DNA of 64,000 bases from NCBI RefSeq assembly GCF_900114925.1, contig NZ_FOUR01000001.1, positions 1 through 64,000 on the forward strand. Reading direction: 5' to 3'. Positions within the stretch are counted from its first letter, which is position 1. Each line of letters opens with the position of its first letter. The notes under the pieces were generated by a model. It did not search any database. It was not told where the DNA came from and saw only the letters and a program-made list of their open reading frames with translations. Positions 27,025 through 36,041 of the stretch are shown here, piece after piece. The DNA is from Marinobacter pelagius. GTDB taxonomy: Bacteria; Pseudomonadota; Gammaproteobacteria; Pseudomonadales; Oleiphilaceae. Position numbers and translations under genes: made by a program.

Positions 27025-28425
27025 ATGCCCCGCATTCTGATTGTAGAAGATGAAGACATCATTCGTTCCGCCGTGCGCAAGCTGCTGCAGCATGCCGGCT
27101 ATGAAGTGGCCGACGCCAGGTCGGTGGAGGAAGCCGAACAGAACCATGAACCGGATCAGTTTGACCTGATCATCTCCGACCTGCGCCTGCCCGGTGCGGC
27201 CGGCACCGAACTGATCAACCGTGCGCCCAACACGCCGGTATTGATCATGACCAGCTATGCCAGCCTGCGCTCGGCGGTCGACTCCATGAAAATGGGCGCG
27301 GTCGAATACATTGCCAAGCCCTTTGACCACGATGAAATGCTGGCTGCGGTCGAGAACATCCTGGCACGCCAGGGATCAGGCGACACCGACTCCGGGAGCG
27401 GTGCGGACTCCGGCAACAGGCCCCAGGAAAGCGATCCGGCCAACATCATGTTTGGCCAGTGCGAGGCCATGCAGAAGGTGTTCACCCTGATCCGCAAGGT
27501 GGCACCGACGGAAACCACGGTGCTGATCCAGGGGGAATCGGGAACCGGTAAGGAGCTGGCCGCCCGCGCCCTGCACCTGCTCAGCCCACGGGCATCGAAA
27601 CCACTGATCTCGGTGAACTGCGCCGCCATTCCCGAGAGCCTGATCGAATCGGAACTGTTCGGCCACGAAAAAGGCGCCTTCACCGGTGCGGTGTCCGCCC
27701 GTACCGGTCTGATTGAAGCCGCAGACGGCGGCAGCCTGTTCCTGGACGAGATCGGCGAGCTGCCGGCCGAGGCCCAGGCGCGACTGCTCCGGGTGCTGCA
27801 GGAGAGCGAGATCCGCAAGGTCGGTTCCACCCAGAGCCGCAAGGTCAATGTGCGAATGATCGCGGCCACGCACCGGAACCTGAAGGCGATGACCCGCACC
27901 GGCGAGTTCCGGGAAGACCTCTATTACCGCCTGAACGTGATGCAGATCCGCATCCCGCCCCTGCGCGAGCGCCAGAGCGATATTCTTGGCCTGGCCGGCA
28001 AATTCCTTAAGCGCCAGGGCGAGAAGATGGGCAAGCCAAACCTCAACCTGAGCCCTGAAGCCATGCGAGTCCTGGAGCGGCACCGCTGGCCGGGTAACGT
28101 CCGGGAGCTGGAGAACGCCATAGAGCGGGCCACTATCCTGTGTGACGGGGATGTGATCACCCCATCCCTGCTCGATCTGGACAGCGAAGGCGGTGACGAG
28201 CACATTCCGGAAACACTGGTGGAGGGTAACAACGAGCAGACGCCTACCCGGGACGCAGACTCCGCCAACGACCTTTCCCTGGAGGATTATTTCCAGCACT
28301 TCGTTCTGGAGAACCAGGACCGGATGAGCGAGACCGAACTGGCCCAGAAGCTGGGTATCAGCCGGAAGTCCCTGTGGGAACGGCGACAGCGGCTGGGTAT
28401 ACCGCGCAAAAAAACCAGTAGCTGA
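27025..28425 (+). CDS. cbrB: NtrC-family response regulator CbrB
   Basis: Sigma-54 activator, 466 residues. Receiver domain with phospho-acceptor D52 (ISDLRLPG) and switch lysine (AKPFD). AAA+ domain: Walker A GESGTGKE, the sigma-54 contact loop GAFTGA, Walker B FLDEIGEL. Fis-type helix-turn-helix at the C-terminus ([22 protein letters not shown]). In pseudomonads CbrB drives the decoy RNA gene crcZ directly downstream, and a matching sigma-54 promoter with repeated upstream half-sites is found here after its terminator. Confidence 0.97.
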   Translation: MPRILIVEDEDIIRSAVRKLLQHAGYEVADARSVEEAEQNHEPDQFDLIISDLRLPGAAGTELINRAPNTPVLIMTSYASLRSAVDSMKMGAVEYIAKPFDHDEMLAAVENILARQGSGDTDSGSGADSGNRPQESDPANIMFGQCEAMQKVFTLIRKVAPTETTVLIQGESGTGKELAARALHLLSPRASKPLISVNCAAIPESLIESELFGHEKGAFTGAVSARTGLIEAADGGSLFLDEIGELPAEAQARLLRVLQESEIRKVGSTQSRKVNVRMIAATHRNLKAMTRTGEFREDLYYRLNVMQIRIPPLRERQSDILGLAGKFLKRQGEKMGKPNLNLSPEAMRVLERHRWPGNVRELENAIERATILCDGDVITPSLLDLDSEGGDEHIPETLVEGNNEQTPTRDADSANDLSLEDYFQHFVLENQDRMSETELAQKLGISRKSLWERRQRLGIPRKKTSS

Positions 28426-28428
28426 TCA

Positions 28429-28451
28429 GGGGGCCAATGGCCCCCTTTTTT
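28429..28451 (+). terminator. Intrinsic terminator of cbrAB
   Basis: GGGGGCC/GGCCCCC stem with a 3-base loop followed by six T residues, 4 bases after the cbrB stop. Confidence 0.92.
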
Positions 28452-28486
28452 GTCGGGCCAGACCAAAGGATGAACGCACACTCAGT

Positions 28487-28568
28487 TGTTACCCCGTGTT
28501 CCCCACGGTAACACTCCCTTCGGAACAACCGTGATCTCAGTAACACTTATCGGGAGTACGGGGTAACA
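28487..28568 (+). promoter_or_regulatory. Upstream activator sites, probably for CbrB
   Basis: Four copies of a 6-base half-site: TGTTAC at 28487-28492, and GTAACA at 28508-28513, 28540-28545 and 28563-28568. The first two form an inverted repeat with a 15-base gap; degenerate TGTTCC (28497) and GGAACA (28522) lie between. The block ends 52 bases upstream of the sigma-54 promoter, a normal enhancer position. CbrB as the ligand is inferred from position and from what I recall of the pseudomonad crcZ sites. Confidence 0.7.
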
Positions 28569-28619
28569 CTTATTTCTTCCAAAACCGTAAGGTACTGTTA
28601 ATCAACAATTTTCAAAAAC

Positions 28620-28635
28620 TGGCACGCACTCTGCA
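28620..28635 (+). promoter_or_regulatory. Sigma-54 promoter of the CrcZ-like RNA
   Basis: TGGCACGCACTCTGCA: GG and GC are separated by exactly 10 bases, as required for -24/-12 recognition. The start point is expected about 12 bases downstream of the GC, near 28646. Confidence 0.85.
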
Positions 28636-28645
28636 ATCTATTAAG

Positions 28646-29031
28646 CGCACAACAACAAAAACAAGAAGTGGCATACGCAGCGTCAAAACAAATACAAAAA
28701 GCTGCAGGAAGACGTTCGGTAACAAAAACAAAAACAGAACGTGAGCGAACTGAGTGTTTTGGGTACTTTGCTTTTTAGTGGTCCCACGGCACGTGTGAGT
28801 TGTAGATGTAGAGAAGAATCGCCTTCCAGACGACACTGCATCTGCTAACAGACTCGCCCGATGTCCCTGACCGCTCTGTGTATTCAAAGCTTTCCGTTTG
28901 CACTGCTGAGATCCTCCGTATTTGGAGGCACACAGTGGGGTACAAAAACGAAGAAAAATCCCGGCAACAATAAAAACAATGCAGATCGTCAACGCTTTCA
29001 GGGCGGATTCGTGAAAACGGATCCGCCTTTT
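28646..29031 (+). ncRNA. crcZ: CrcZ-like Hfq/Crc-sequestering small RNA
   Basis: Non-coding transcript of about 386 bases between cbrB and pcnB, bounded by a sigma-54 promoter and a strong terminator. It contains five A-rich CA motifs of the kind bound by Hfq with Crc: 28648-28667, 28684-28700, 28721-28737, 28942-28959 and 28966-28981 (for example AACAAAAACAAAAACAG). Pseudomonas CrcZ has the same position, similar length (about 400 bases), the same promoter type and five such motifs. By titrating Hfq/Crc it would relieve carbon catabolite repression. Any reading frames here are short, lack ribosome sites and are antisense or low-complexity. Start is estimated from the promoter. Confidence 0.85.
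29002..29031 (+). terminator. Terminator of the CrcZ-like RNA
   Basis: Stem GGCGGAT-T-CGT pairing with ACG-G-ATCCGCC (one G-U pair), GAAA loop (29013-29016), then TTTT and a further T-rich stretch. Confidence 0.9.
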
Positions 29032-29105
29032 GATTATCTGGCGTGTGCAAATCCTGCCCAAACCGTTAAACTCTCGGTTTTTGCTCACCGCAAATACGGA
29101 TTTCA

Positions 29106-30467
29106 ATGCCTAAACGACTTGTCGACAGAATAAAATCCTTCATCCCCGGCGGACGGAAAAAGCCTCGCACCTATCAGCGACGGGAGATCCCCCGGGACCA
29201 GCACAATGTTTCGCGTTCCGTGATCAGCGAGCCGGCCAAGAAAGTCCTGCATCGGCTGAACAAATCCGGTTACGAGGCTTACCTGGTGGGCGGCGGCGTT
29301 CGCGACATCCTGCTCGGCGGCAAACCGAAAGATTTCGACATTGCCACCAACGCCACCCCGGAAGAAGTGCACGACCTGTTCCGTAACTCGCGCCTCATCG
29401 GCCGCCGCTTCCGCATTGTCCACGTGGTGTTCGGCCGTGAGATCATTGAAGTCACCACCTTCCGCGGCAATGCCAACGACGCCGATGACGACAGCACCGA
29501 CGACGATCGCAGGACCAGCGAGCACGGCCTGCTGCTGCGGGACAACGTGTACGGTAGTCAGGAAGAAGACGCGCTGCGCCGGGATTTCACGGTGAACGCC
29601 CTGTATTACTGTATCCGCGACTTCACCGTGATCGACTTTGCCAACGGCATCGAGGACCTCCGCAACCGGCAGATCCGCCTGATCGGCGATCCGGAAACCC
29701 GGTACCGGGAAGACCCCGTGCGCATGCTCCGGGCCATCCGCTTTGCCGCCAAGCTGGACTTCGAGATCGAACCGGAAACCGAGGCCCCGATCCGCGAACT
29801 GGCTCCTCTGCTCAGCCATATCCCGCCGGCCCGGCTATTTGACGAGGTCCTGAAGCTGTTCTCTGCCGGCCATGGCGAGAAAACCTACGACCTGCTCAAT
29901 GAGTACAACCTGCTGGCACCGCTGTTCCCGGAAACGGTGAAAGCCATCGAGGCCGGCGAGCCGGACGACCTGATCCGCCAGGCCCTGCGCAATACCGACG
30001 CGCGGATCGCCCAGGGCAAGTCCGTCACCCCCTATTTCATGTTTGCCGCCATGCTCTGGCCCGCCCTTCAGGCCGAGTGGCGTCGCCGCCAGGATAACGG
30101 CGACCCGGTACAGCCGGCGCTCCACGGCGCCATCGGCAAGGTCATCGGCCGCCAGGTCCAGGCCACCTCCATACCCAAACGCTTCTCCGGCCCCATGAAG
30201 GAGATATGGGAACTGCAGATGCGCCTGCCACGCCGCCAGGGCAAACGGGCCTTCGGCACCATGGCCCACCCGCGGTTCCGGGCCGCCTACGACTTCCTGC
30301 TGGTACGGGAATCGGCCGGCGAGATCGAACCGGGGCTGGGGCAGTGGTGGACCGAGTTCCAGCAGGCGGATGAGCGCGGCCAGGAACGCATGCTGTCCCA
30401 ACTGGGCAGCGACGCCCCTAAAAAGCGACGCCGTCGTAAGCCGGTGAAACGCCAGGCCGCGCAATGA
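29106..30467 (+). CDS. pcnB: Poly(A) polymerase I
   Basis: Adds 3' poly(A) tails that mark RNAs for decay. 453 residues of the class II nucleotidyltransferase/CCA-enzyme superfamily: head domain YLVGGGVRDILLGGKPKDFDIAT with the DxD metal aspartates, RRDFTVNALYY and the EDPVRMLRAIRFAAKLDF neck. The C-terminus is strongly basic (KKRRRRKPVKRQAAQ), typical of PcnB rather than tRNA CCA enzymes. ATG with only a weak GGA upstream. folK overlaps its end by 4 bases. Confidence 0.95.
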   Translation: MPKRLVDRIKSFIPGGRKKPRTYQRREIPRDQHNVSRSVISEPAKKVLHRLNKSGYEAYLVGGGVRDILLGGKPKDFDIATNATPEEVHDLFRNSRLIGRRFRIVHVVFGREIIEVTTFRGNANDADDDSTDDDRRTSEHGLLLRDNVYGSQEEDALRRDFTVNALYYCIRDFTVIDFANGIEDLRNRQIRLIGDPETRYREDPVRMLRAIRFAAKLDFEIEPETEAPIRELAPLLSHIPPARLFDEVLKLFSAGHGEKTYDLLNEYNLLAPLFPETVKAIEAGEPDDLIRQALRNTDARIAQGKSVTPYFMFAAMLWPALQAEWRRRQDNGDPVQPALHGAIGKVIGRQVQATSIPKRFSGPMKEIWELQMRLPRRQGKRAFGTMAHPRFRAAYDFLLVRESAGEIEPGLGQWWTEFQQADERGQERMLSQLGSDAPKKRRRRKPVKRQAAQ

Positions 30468-30976
30468 CCACGGATGTATTCGTCGGACTGGGCAGCAATC
30501 TCGAGAATCCCGCTGCCCAGCTGGCCCGGGCGGTTGCCGAACTCGCGGCACTGCCACAAACCACACTGGTCGCCCAGTCCCCTTTCTATGCCAGTCGACC
30601 AGTCGGCCCCCAGGATCAGCCCGATTTCGTCAACGGTGCGGTTTGGCTCAGAACGGACCTGGCGCCCCATGCCCTGCTGGATCACCTGCAAGCCATCGAG
30701 CAGGCACATGGCCGGGAGCGCATGCGCCATTGGGGACCACGCACCCTGGATCTGGATATCCTGCTGTTCGGACAGGAAACCCTTGACGACGAACGCCTCG
30801 TGGTGCCCCACCGCGAGCTGGTCAACCGGGATTTTGCCCTCCAGCCGCTGCTGGATCTCAACCCCGACCTGACCCTGCCGGACGGACGCACAGTAGCTGC
30901 GCTCAGGCAAAGCTGCCCGGACAACGGCTTGCGCAAGCTGCCGCCAATCCCGCGCGCCCCCTTCTCCCCGAACTGA
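30464..30976 (+). CDS. folK: 2-amino-4-hydroxy-6-hydroxymethyldihydropteridine pyrophosphokinase
   Basis: Transfers pyrophosphate from ATP to 6-hydroxymethyl-dihydropterin in folate synthesis. 170 residues with VFVGLGSNLENP, SPFYASRPVGPQDQPDFVNGAV, and the ATP/metal signature WGPRTLDLDILLFG, then VPHRELVNRDFALQPL. Coupled to pcnB by an ATGA overlap, the order seen in E. coli and pseudomonads. A second, more diverged copy lies at 34418-34945; this one matches the canonical enzyme better. Confidence 0.95.
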   Translation: MTTDVFVGLGSNLENPAAQLARAVAELAALPQTTLVAQSPFYASRPVGPQDQPDFVNGAVWLRTDLAPHALLDHLQAIEQAHGRERMRHWGPRTLDLDILLFGQETLDDERLVVPHRELVNRDFALQPLLDLNPDLTLPDGRTVAALRQSCPDNGLRKLPPIPRAPFSPN

Positions 30977-31106
30977 AACCCGCGCACCCCGACTCCGGCC
31001 ACCCCGTGATACTATTGCCTCAGGCATACCCCCGGATTACCCTTAGCACCTGAATGCCGCAACCACGGCGCAGTCCACGCCCATCCACCCAAAAGGCTAG
31101 GATTCT

Positions 31107-31901
31107 ATGGCTGTTACCATCAATACCCTGAGGGAATACAAGCAGAACGGCGAGGCCTTCTCTGCCCTGACCTCCTACGACGCGACCTTTGCCCAGATCG
31201 TCAGCGAAGCCGGCGTTGATGTCATCCTAATCGGCGATTCCCTGGGCATGGTGCTCCAGGGCAATGACAGCACCCTGCCGGTCACCATGGATCAGATGGT
31301 GTACCACACCAGCTGCGTAGCCAAAGGCAACCGCGGCTCGCTGATCATGGCCGACATGCCTTTCATGTCCTATGGCACGGTGGAGGCGGCCCTGGAGAAT
31401 GCCGCTGAGCTGATGCGTGCCGGCGCGCATATGGTCAAACTGGAAGGTACGGACTGGATGAAGGACACCATCAGCGCCCTGAGCGAACGGGGTGTGCCCG
31501 TGTGTGCCCACCTGGGCCTGACCCCGCAGTTCGTCAACAAGTTCGGTGGCTACAAGGTCCAGGGCCGGGACGAGAAAGCGGCGGAGATGATGATCGAGCA
31601 CGCCTGTGAACTCGAGGAAGCCGGCGCCGACATCATACTGCTTGAATGCGTGCCCGCACCGCTGGCGGCCCGCATCACCCAGGCCGTCAAGGCACCGGTG
31701 ATCGGCATTGGCGCCGGCTCCGACACCGACGGCCAGGTGCTGGTGGTGCACGACATGCTGGGGCTGACGCCCGGCCGTAAGCCGCGGTTTGTGAAGAACT
31801 TCCTGGCGGAGACCGACTCCGTTCAGGAGGCGCTTGCAGCCTACGTTCAGCAGGTTCGTGACCGTACTTTCCCGTCCGAGGAGCATACGTTCAAGGCATG
31901 A
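31107..31901 (+). CDS. panB: 3-methyl-2-oxobutanoate hydroxymethyltransferase
   Basis: First committed step of pantothenate synthesis: ketoisovalerate plus methylene-THF to ketopantoate. 264 residues, full length. Signature elements: [32 protein letters not shown] (Mg-binding D), [22 protein letters not shown]-type [23 protein letters not shown], and [14 protein letters not shown] lies 5 bases before the ATG. panC overlaps its end by 4 bases. The 130-base gap after folK has a TACTAT box but nothing else I can call. Confidence 0.96.
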   Translation: MAVTINTLREYKQNGEAFSALTSYDATFAQIVSEAGVDVILIGDSLGMVLQGNDSTLPVTMDQMVYHTSCVAKGNRGSLIMADMPFMSYGTVEAALENAAELMRAGAHMVKLEGTDWMKDTISALSERGVPVCAHLGLTPQFVNKFGGYKVQGRDEKAAEMMIEHACELEEAGADIILLECVPAPLAARITQAVKAPVIGIGAGSDTDGQVLVVHDMLGLTPGRKPRFVKNFLAETDSVQEALAAYVQQVRDRTFPSEEHTFKA

Positions 31902-32746
31902 GAACCATCCATTCGCTCAAGGAACTTCGCACCATCCTGCGCGGCTACCGCCGCCAGGATAAGACCATCGGGCTGGTCCCCACCATGGGGAACCTGCATG
32001 AGGGCCATATATCCCTGGTGCGCAAAGCGGCCGAGTCCGCGGACGTGGTGGTCACCACCATCTTCGTCAACCCGATGCAGTTCGGAGCCAACGAGGACCT
32101 GGACAAATATCCTCGCACCCTCGTCGAAGACCAGGAAAAGCTTGAAGCCGCCGGCAACACCCTGGTGTTCGCACCGCCTGTGGAAGAGATCTACCCCGAG
32201 GGCCTGGCCCAGCAGACCAAGGTAATCGTGCCGGAAGTCAGTGACGGCCATTGCGGCGCAAGCCGTCCCGGGCACTTCGAGGGTGTTGCCACCGTGGTCA
32301 CCATGCTGTTCAACATGGTGCAACCGGACCTCGCGGTCTTTGGCGAGAAGGATTTCCAGCAACTCGCCGTGATCCGCAAGATGACCCGTGACCTGTTCAT
32401 GCCCGTGGAAATCATCGGTGCGCCGACGATCCGGGAGGACGACGGCCTGGCTAAAAGTTCCCGCAATGGCTATCTCTCGGCAGAGGAACGCAAGATCGCA
32501 CCGGTCGTGTTCCGGACACTGGAAGCCACCGCGGAAAAACTCGCCGATGGTCGTACTGACTTCCACACGCTGGAAGGGGAAGCTGAGCAGTCACTGAGCG
32601 CTGCCGGCCTGCGGCCGGATTATTTCAACATCGTGAACAGCCTGACGCTCAAGCCGGCCTCGCCGGACGACCATGAACTGACCATCCTGGTAGCCGCCTT
32701 CCTGGGCACCACCCGGTTGATCGACAACCTGTCGGTGACCCGCTGA
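31898..32746 (+). CDS. panC: Pantothenate synthetase
   Basis: Condenses pantoate and beta-alanine with ATP. 282 residues. [18 protein letters not shown] holds the HIGH-type ATP motif, [21 protein letters not shown] the pantoate site, [14 protein letters not shown] and the KSSRNGYLS loop equivalent to KMSKS. ATGA-coupled to panB. The aspartate decarboxylase gene panD, which sits next in the equivalent Pseudomonas aeruginosa cluster, is missing: pgi starts 27 bases later. Confidence 0.96.
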   Translation: MRTIHSLKELRTILRGYRRQDKTIGLVPTMGNLHEGHISLVRKAAESADVVVTTIFVNPMQFGANEDLDKYPRTLVEDQEKLEAAGNTLVFAPPVEEIYPEGLAQQTKVIVPEVSDGHCGASRPGHFEGVATVVTMLFNMVQPDLAVFGEKDFQQLAVIRKMTRDLFMPVEIIGAPTIREDDGLAKSSRNGYLSAEERKIAPVVFRTLEATAEKLADGRTDFHTLEGEAEQSLSAAGLRPDYFNIVNSLTLKPASPDDHELTILVAAFLGTTRLIDNLSVTR

Positions 32747-32773
32747 CTCTCATACAAGGAAAAGGATCCCCTG

Positions 32774-34435
32774 ATGCCCGAACACCCGGCAGTACTGACC
32801 TCGAAACCCGAATGGCAGGCACTGAACGAGCGGCGGGACAAGCTGCGAAGCATCACCATGCGCGAACTCTTCACGCAGGATCCGGATAGGGCCAGCCGGT
32901 ACTTTATCGAAGGTGCCGGCCTGGCCCTGGACTTCTCCAAGAACCTGCTCACGGACGAGACCCTGACCGAACTGATGACCCTGGCCCACAGCTGCCGGCT
33001 GGAAGAGCGGCGCGATGAGCTACTCAGCGGCGCCCGGGTGAACGTCACCGAAAACCGGCCAGCCCTGCATACGGCCCTGCGCCACCCGGGGAACGAGTCC
33101 ATCCTCGTCGATGGCGTGGATGTGGTTGCCGAAGTCCAACAGACCCTGAACCGCATGGAAGCCTTTGTTGATGGTGTTCTGGACACATCCAGAACCGGCT
33201 TCAGTGGCAAGGCCTTCACGGATGTGGTCAGCATCGGGATCGGCGGCTCCTATCTCGGCCCCAAGCTGGTGGGCGAATCGCTTCAACCCTTCTGGCAAGG
33301 CAGTATACGGTGCCACTACGTGGCCAACATCGATGGCACCGATATCTGCGAAACACTCCGCCAGGTGAATCCGGAAACCACCCTGTTCCTGATCCAGTCC
33401 AAGTCTTTCCGCACCCAGGAAACCCTTGAGAACAGCAAGGTGGCGCGGCAGTGGTTCCTCGACAACGGCGGCGATGAAGCCTCTATCGCCCGGCACTTCA
33501 TGGCGGTAACCGCCAACGTGCCGGCAGCCGAGGACTTCGGGATTGATGCCGACAATGTGTTCCCCATGTGGGACTGGGTCGGCGGCCGCTACTCCCTCTG
33601 GTCAGCCATTGGCCTTCCGGTGGCCCTCACCATCGGCATGGAAAACTTCCGGGCCCTGCTGGCTGGCGCCCACGCCATGGACCGCCATTTCGGGGAAGCA
33701 CCGCTGGAGCGCAACCTGCCGGTGGTCATGGGCCTGCTCAGTGTCTGGTACAACAATTTCTGGGATGCCGAAACCCACGCCATACTGCCCTACGACCATT
33801 ATCTGCGCAGCCTGCCGGACCACCTGCAGCAGCTGGACATGGAGAGCAACGGCAAGAGCGTGACCGAGTCCGGGCAGCCACTGGATTACCAGACCGGCCC
33901 GGTGCTCTGGGGCGGTGTCGGTTCCAACGGCCAGCATGCCTATCACCAGCTGATCCACCAGGGCACGCGACTGATTCCCGCGGACTTCATCATTCCCCTG
34001 AAGACCCACAATCCGGTGGCAACCCATCACGCGGACCTGTTTGCCAATTGCCTCAGCCAATCCCGGGCCATGATGGCGGGCAAGACCCTGGCCGAGGCCC
34101 GGGCAGAACTGGCGACGGAGGGCCTGGATGAGAAAGCCGTTGAGGCCCTCGCGCCCCACAAGGTGATCCCGGGCAACAAGCCGAGCAATACACTGATCAT
34201 GGAGAAGGTGGCACCGGAAACGGTGGGGGCCCTGATTGCCCTCTATGAGCACCGGACCTTTGTTCAGGGCGTGATCTGGGATGTGGATTCGTTCGACCAA
34301 TGGGGTGTGGAGCTGGGCAAGCAGCTGGGCAAGGGCATTCTGCCCAAACTGCTGAGCCAGGACGCCATCAGCACCGCCGGTGACAGCTCCACCGACCAGC
34401 TGATCCGGAAATTCCGCTCAGCCAACGGCCTCTGA
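32774..34435 (+). CDS. pgi: Glucose-6-phosphate isomerase
   Basis: Interconverts glucose-6-phosphate and fructose-6-phosphate. 553 residues, the long proteobacterial form. IGIGGSYLGPKLV binds phosphate, SKSFRTQET the sugar, FPMWDWVGGRYSLWSAIG is the first family signature, and GQHAYHQLIHQGTR plus the later KQLGK contain catalytic histidine and lysine. AAGGA ribosome sites precede the ATG. The final 18 bases overlap the convergent second folK gene. Confidence 0.96.
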   Translation: MPEHPAVLTSKPEWQALNERRDKLRSITMRELFTQDPDRASRYFIEGAGLALDFSKNLLTDETLTELMTLAHSCRLEERRDELLSGARVNVTENRPALHTALRHPGNESILVDGVDVVAEVQQTLNRMEAFVDGVLDTSRTGFSGKAFTDVVSIGIGGSYLGPKLVGESLQPFWQGSIRCHYVANIDGTDICETLRQVNPETTLFLIQSKSFRTQETLENSKVARQWFLDNGGDEASIARHFMAVTANVPAAEDFGIDADNVFPMWDWVGGRYSLWSAIGLPVALTIGMENFRALLAGAHAMDRHFGEAPLERNLPVVMGLLSVWYNNFWDAETHAILPYDHYLRSLPDHLQQLDMESNGKSVTESGQPLDYQTGPVLWGGVGSNGQHAYHQLIHQGTRLIPADFIIPLKTHNPVATHHADLFANCLSQSRAMMAGKTLAEARAELATEGLDEKAVEALAPHKVIPGNKPSNTLIMEKVAPETVGALIALYEHRTFVQGVIWDVDSFDQWGVELGKQLGKGILPKLLSQDAISTAGDSSTDQLIRKFRSANGL

Positions 34436-34945
34436 GATTTTCCGCCCCTGCCATGTGAAGTCTACCGGCCAGAGCTTCTGGCCGGTGTTGTAGGCCTGCC
34501 ACAGCTCCCGATAACGCTTGCCACAGACCGGATGCACCGCATCCGGGGCGATATCCGCCAGCGGACGCAGCACGAAGGCATTCTTCAGAATCTCGCCACG
34601 GGGCAGTTCAACGCCATCAATGGTGCCGGTGCGGTCACCGTAGGTGAGGATATCCAGGTCGAGGGTCCGGGCACTGAACTTCGGCACATCGCGCCGGCGG
34701 CCGTTCTCGGCCTCCAGCTGCTTGAAGCGCCGGGACAGCTCACCAACGCTGAGGTCAGTATCCACCCCGACCACCAGATTAAAGAAGGGCGAACCGTCAA
34801 AACCGACCGATTCGCTTTCGTAAACCGGGGAAATCTGCAGGTCACCGAACCAGTCCGCCAAGGCGTCCAGGGCTGCAGTCACGTACCGCTCCCGGTCGAT
34901 GTTGGTGCCGATACTGATGTAGACCCGGGTTGCTGCCGTCATCAT
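34418..34945 (-). CDS. Second folK-type pyrophosphokinase paralogue
   Basis: 175 residues with the HPPK fold: VYISIGTNIDRERYV, SPVYESESVGFDGSPFFNLVVGV and the signature FSARTLDLDILTYG (arginine and both metal aspartates kept). It lacks the canonical PRT (has SART) and differs in the loop that follows. It lies 4 bases downstream of, and overlapping, folB, and an equivalent folB-neighbouring paralogue exists in Pseudomonas. It may be a working HPPK or act on a related pterin; the sequence does not decide this. Confidence 0.85.
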   Translation of the reverse strand: MMTAATRVYISIGTNIDRERYVTAALDALADWFGDLQISPVYESESVGFDGSPFFNLVVGVDTDLSVGELSRRFKQLEAENGRRRDVPKFSARTLDLDILTYGDRTGTIDGVELPRGEILKNAFVLRPLADIAPDAVHPVCGKRYRELWQAYNTGQKLWPVDFTWQGRKISEAVG

Positions 34946-35298
34946 TTGCTTCCCCGCTCGATTCGCACACCCACTGACCGGGCCGCGGGTACCGCGCCAG
35001 GCTTACGCAGGGTCAGCGTCAGCTGCCCCACCCCGAATTCCTTCATAAGAAGATCCGCCAGCACTTCAGCCGCCCGTTCCAGCAACTGCGGCTTCAACTC
35101 CTGCAGGCAGCGGGTCACGCGCTCACTGACCGCGGCATAGTCCAGGGCATCGGCAACATCGTCGGACCGGCCCGGCGCACGGTTATCCCAGGCCATATCG
35201 AGATCGACCAGGATCTGCTGGGTGACTTCCCGCTCCCAGTCATAAACGCCGATGACGGTTTCCACCGCCAGACCTTCGATCAGGACACTGTCTGCCAA
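34942..35298 (-). CDS. folB: Dihydroneopterin aldolase
   Basis: Cleaves dihydroneopterin to hydroxymethyl-dihydropterin, the substrate of FolK. I choose the TTG at 35296-35298: GGGAGA lies 5 bases upstream and the product (118 residues) begins MADSVLIEGLAVETVIGVYDWE, aligning with family starts. A longer reading from ATG 35346 adds 16 unlike residues. Catalytic residues appear in GVYDWE (glutamate), LDYAAVSERV and the LTLRKPGAV loop (lysine). The folK paralogue is coupled by a 4-base overlap. Confidence 0.93.
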   Translation of the reverse strand: MADSVLIEGLAVETVIGVYDWEREVTQQILVDLDMAWDNRAPGRSDDVADALDYAAVSERVTRCLQELKPQLLERAAEVLADLLMKEFGVGQLTLTLRKPGAVPAARSVGVRIERGSK

Positions 35299-35439
35299 GG
35301 GGATCTCCCGGGGTCTTCCACTCTTTGCTGATTGAAATGCGCACAACCACCGGATACTGTGATCAGGCTGGTCAGTGCCAAACGGGCCGGCATTTTCGCA
35401 CAGATTGCACCGACTCGTCTCCGCCTCCGGACTGACACC

Positions 35440-36033
35440 ATGGATCTGACCAGCCCCGCCGTCGCCACCGTTGCACTTTGCACCCTTGCCTACCTGTTCG
35501 GCTCGGTACTGTTTGCGCTGCCGGTGTGCCGGCTGTGGAAACTGCCCGACCCGAGGGCTCTTGGATCAGGCAATCCCGGCGCCACCAACGTCTATCGTAA
35601 CGGCGGCTGGGCGCCGGCGCTGGTTACCCTCGCCCTCGATGCCTTCAAGGGCTGGTTGCCGGTGTGGATCGCCCACGTTGCCGGGCTCTCGGTGATGGTG
35701 CAGGCGATGGTTGCCCTGTGCGCGGTCACCGGCCACATGATTCCGCTGTTCTATCGATTCAAGGGCGGTAAAGGGGTGGCCACCGCCCTGGGTGCGGGCC
35801 TGGCACTGGCGCCGGTCACAACCCTGATCATGGCAGCCATCTGGGCCGGCGTGATGTGGCGCTGGCGCATCTCTGCCCTGGCCTCCCTGGTCGCGATCGC
35901 CTTTGGCCCACTGATCAGCGCTCTGATCGAACCGGAAACCCTGCCACTGTTCGGATTACTGACCATCCTGATCGTGGTGCGGCACCGCAACAACCTGATC
36001 CGGCTCGCCCAGGGTCGGGAAGCCGGCTTCTGA
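35440..36033 (+). CDS. plsY: Acyl-phosphate:glycerol-3-phosphate acyltransferase
   Basis: Inner-membrane enzyme starting phospholipid synthesis. 197 residues from the ATG at 35440 with five hydrophobic segments. The three family motifs are present: GSGNPGATNVYRNGG, the GHMIPLFYRFKGGKGVAT loop, and the C-terminal IVVRHRNNLIRLAQG. A longer upstream reading (from 35332) is not supported. It diverges from folB and ends 9 bases before the convergent tsaD stop. Confidence 0.94.
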   Translation: MDLTSPAVATVALCTLAYLFGSVLFALPVCRLWKLPDPRALGSGNPGATNVYRNGGWAPALVTLALDAFKGWLPVWIAHVAGLSVMVQAMVALCAVTGHMIPLFYRFKGGKGVATALGAGLALAPVTTLIMAAIWAGVMWRWRISALASLVAIAFGPLISALIEPETLPLFGLLTILIVVRHRNNLIRLAQGREAGF

Positions 36034-36041
36034 TTGCCTTC

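Noticed and set aside
28612..29106. Antisense and sense small frames in the cbrB-pcnB gap
   Set aside because: They lie within the CrcZ-like RNA, have no ribosome sites and consist of the complement of the CA motifs.
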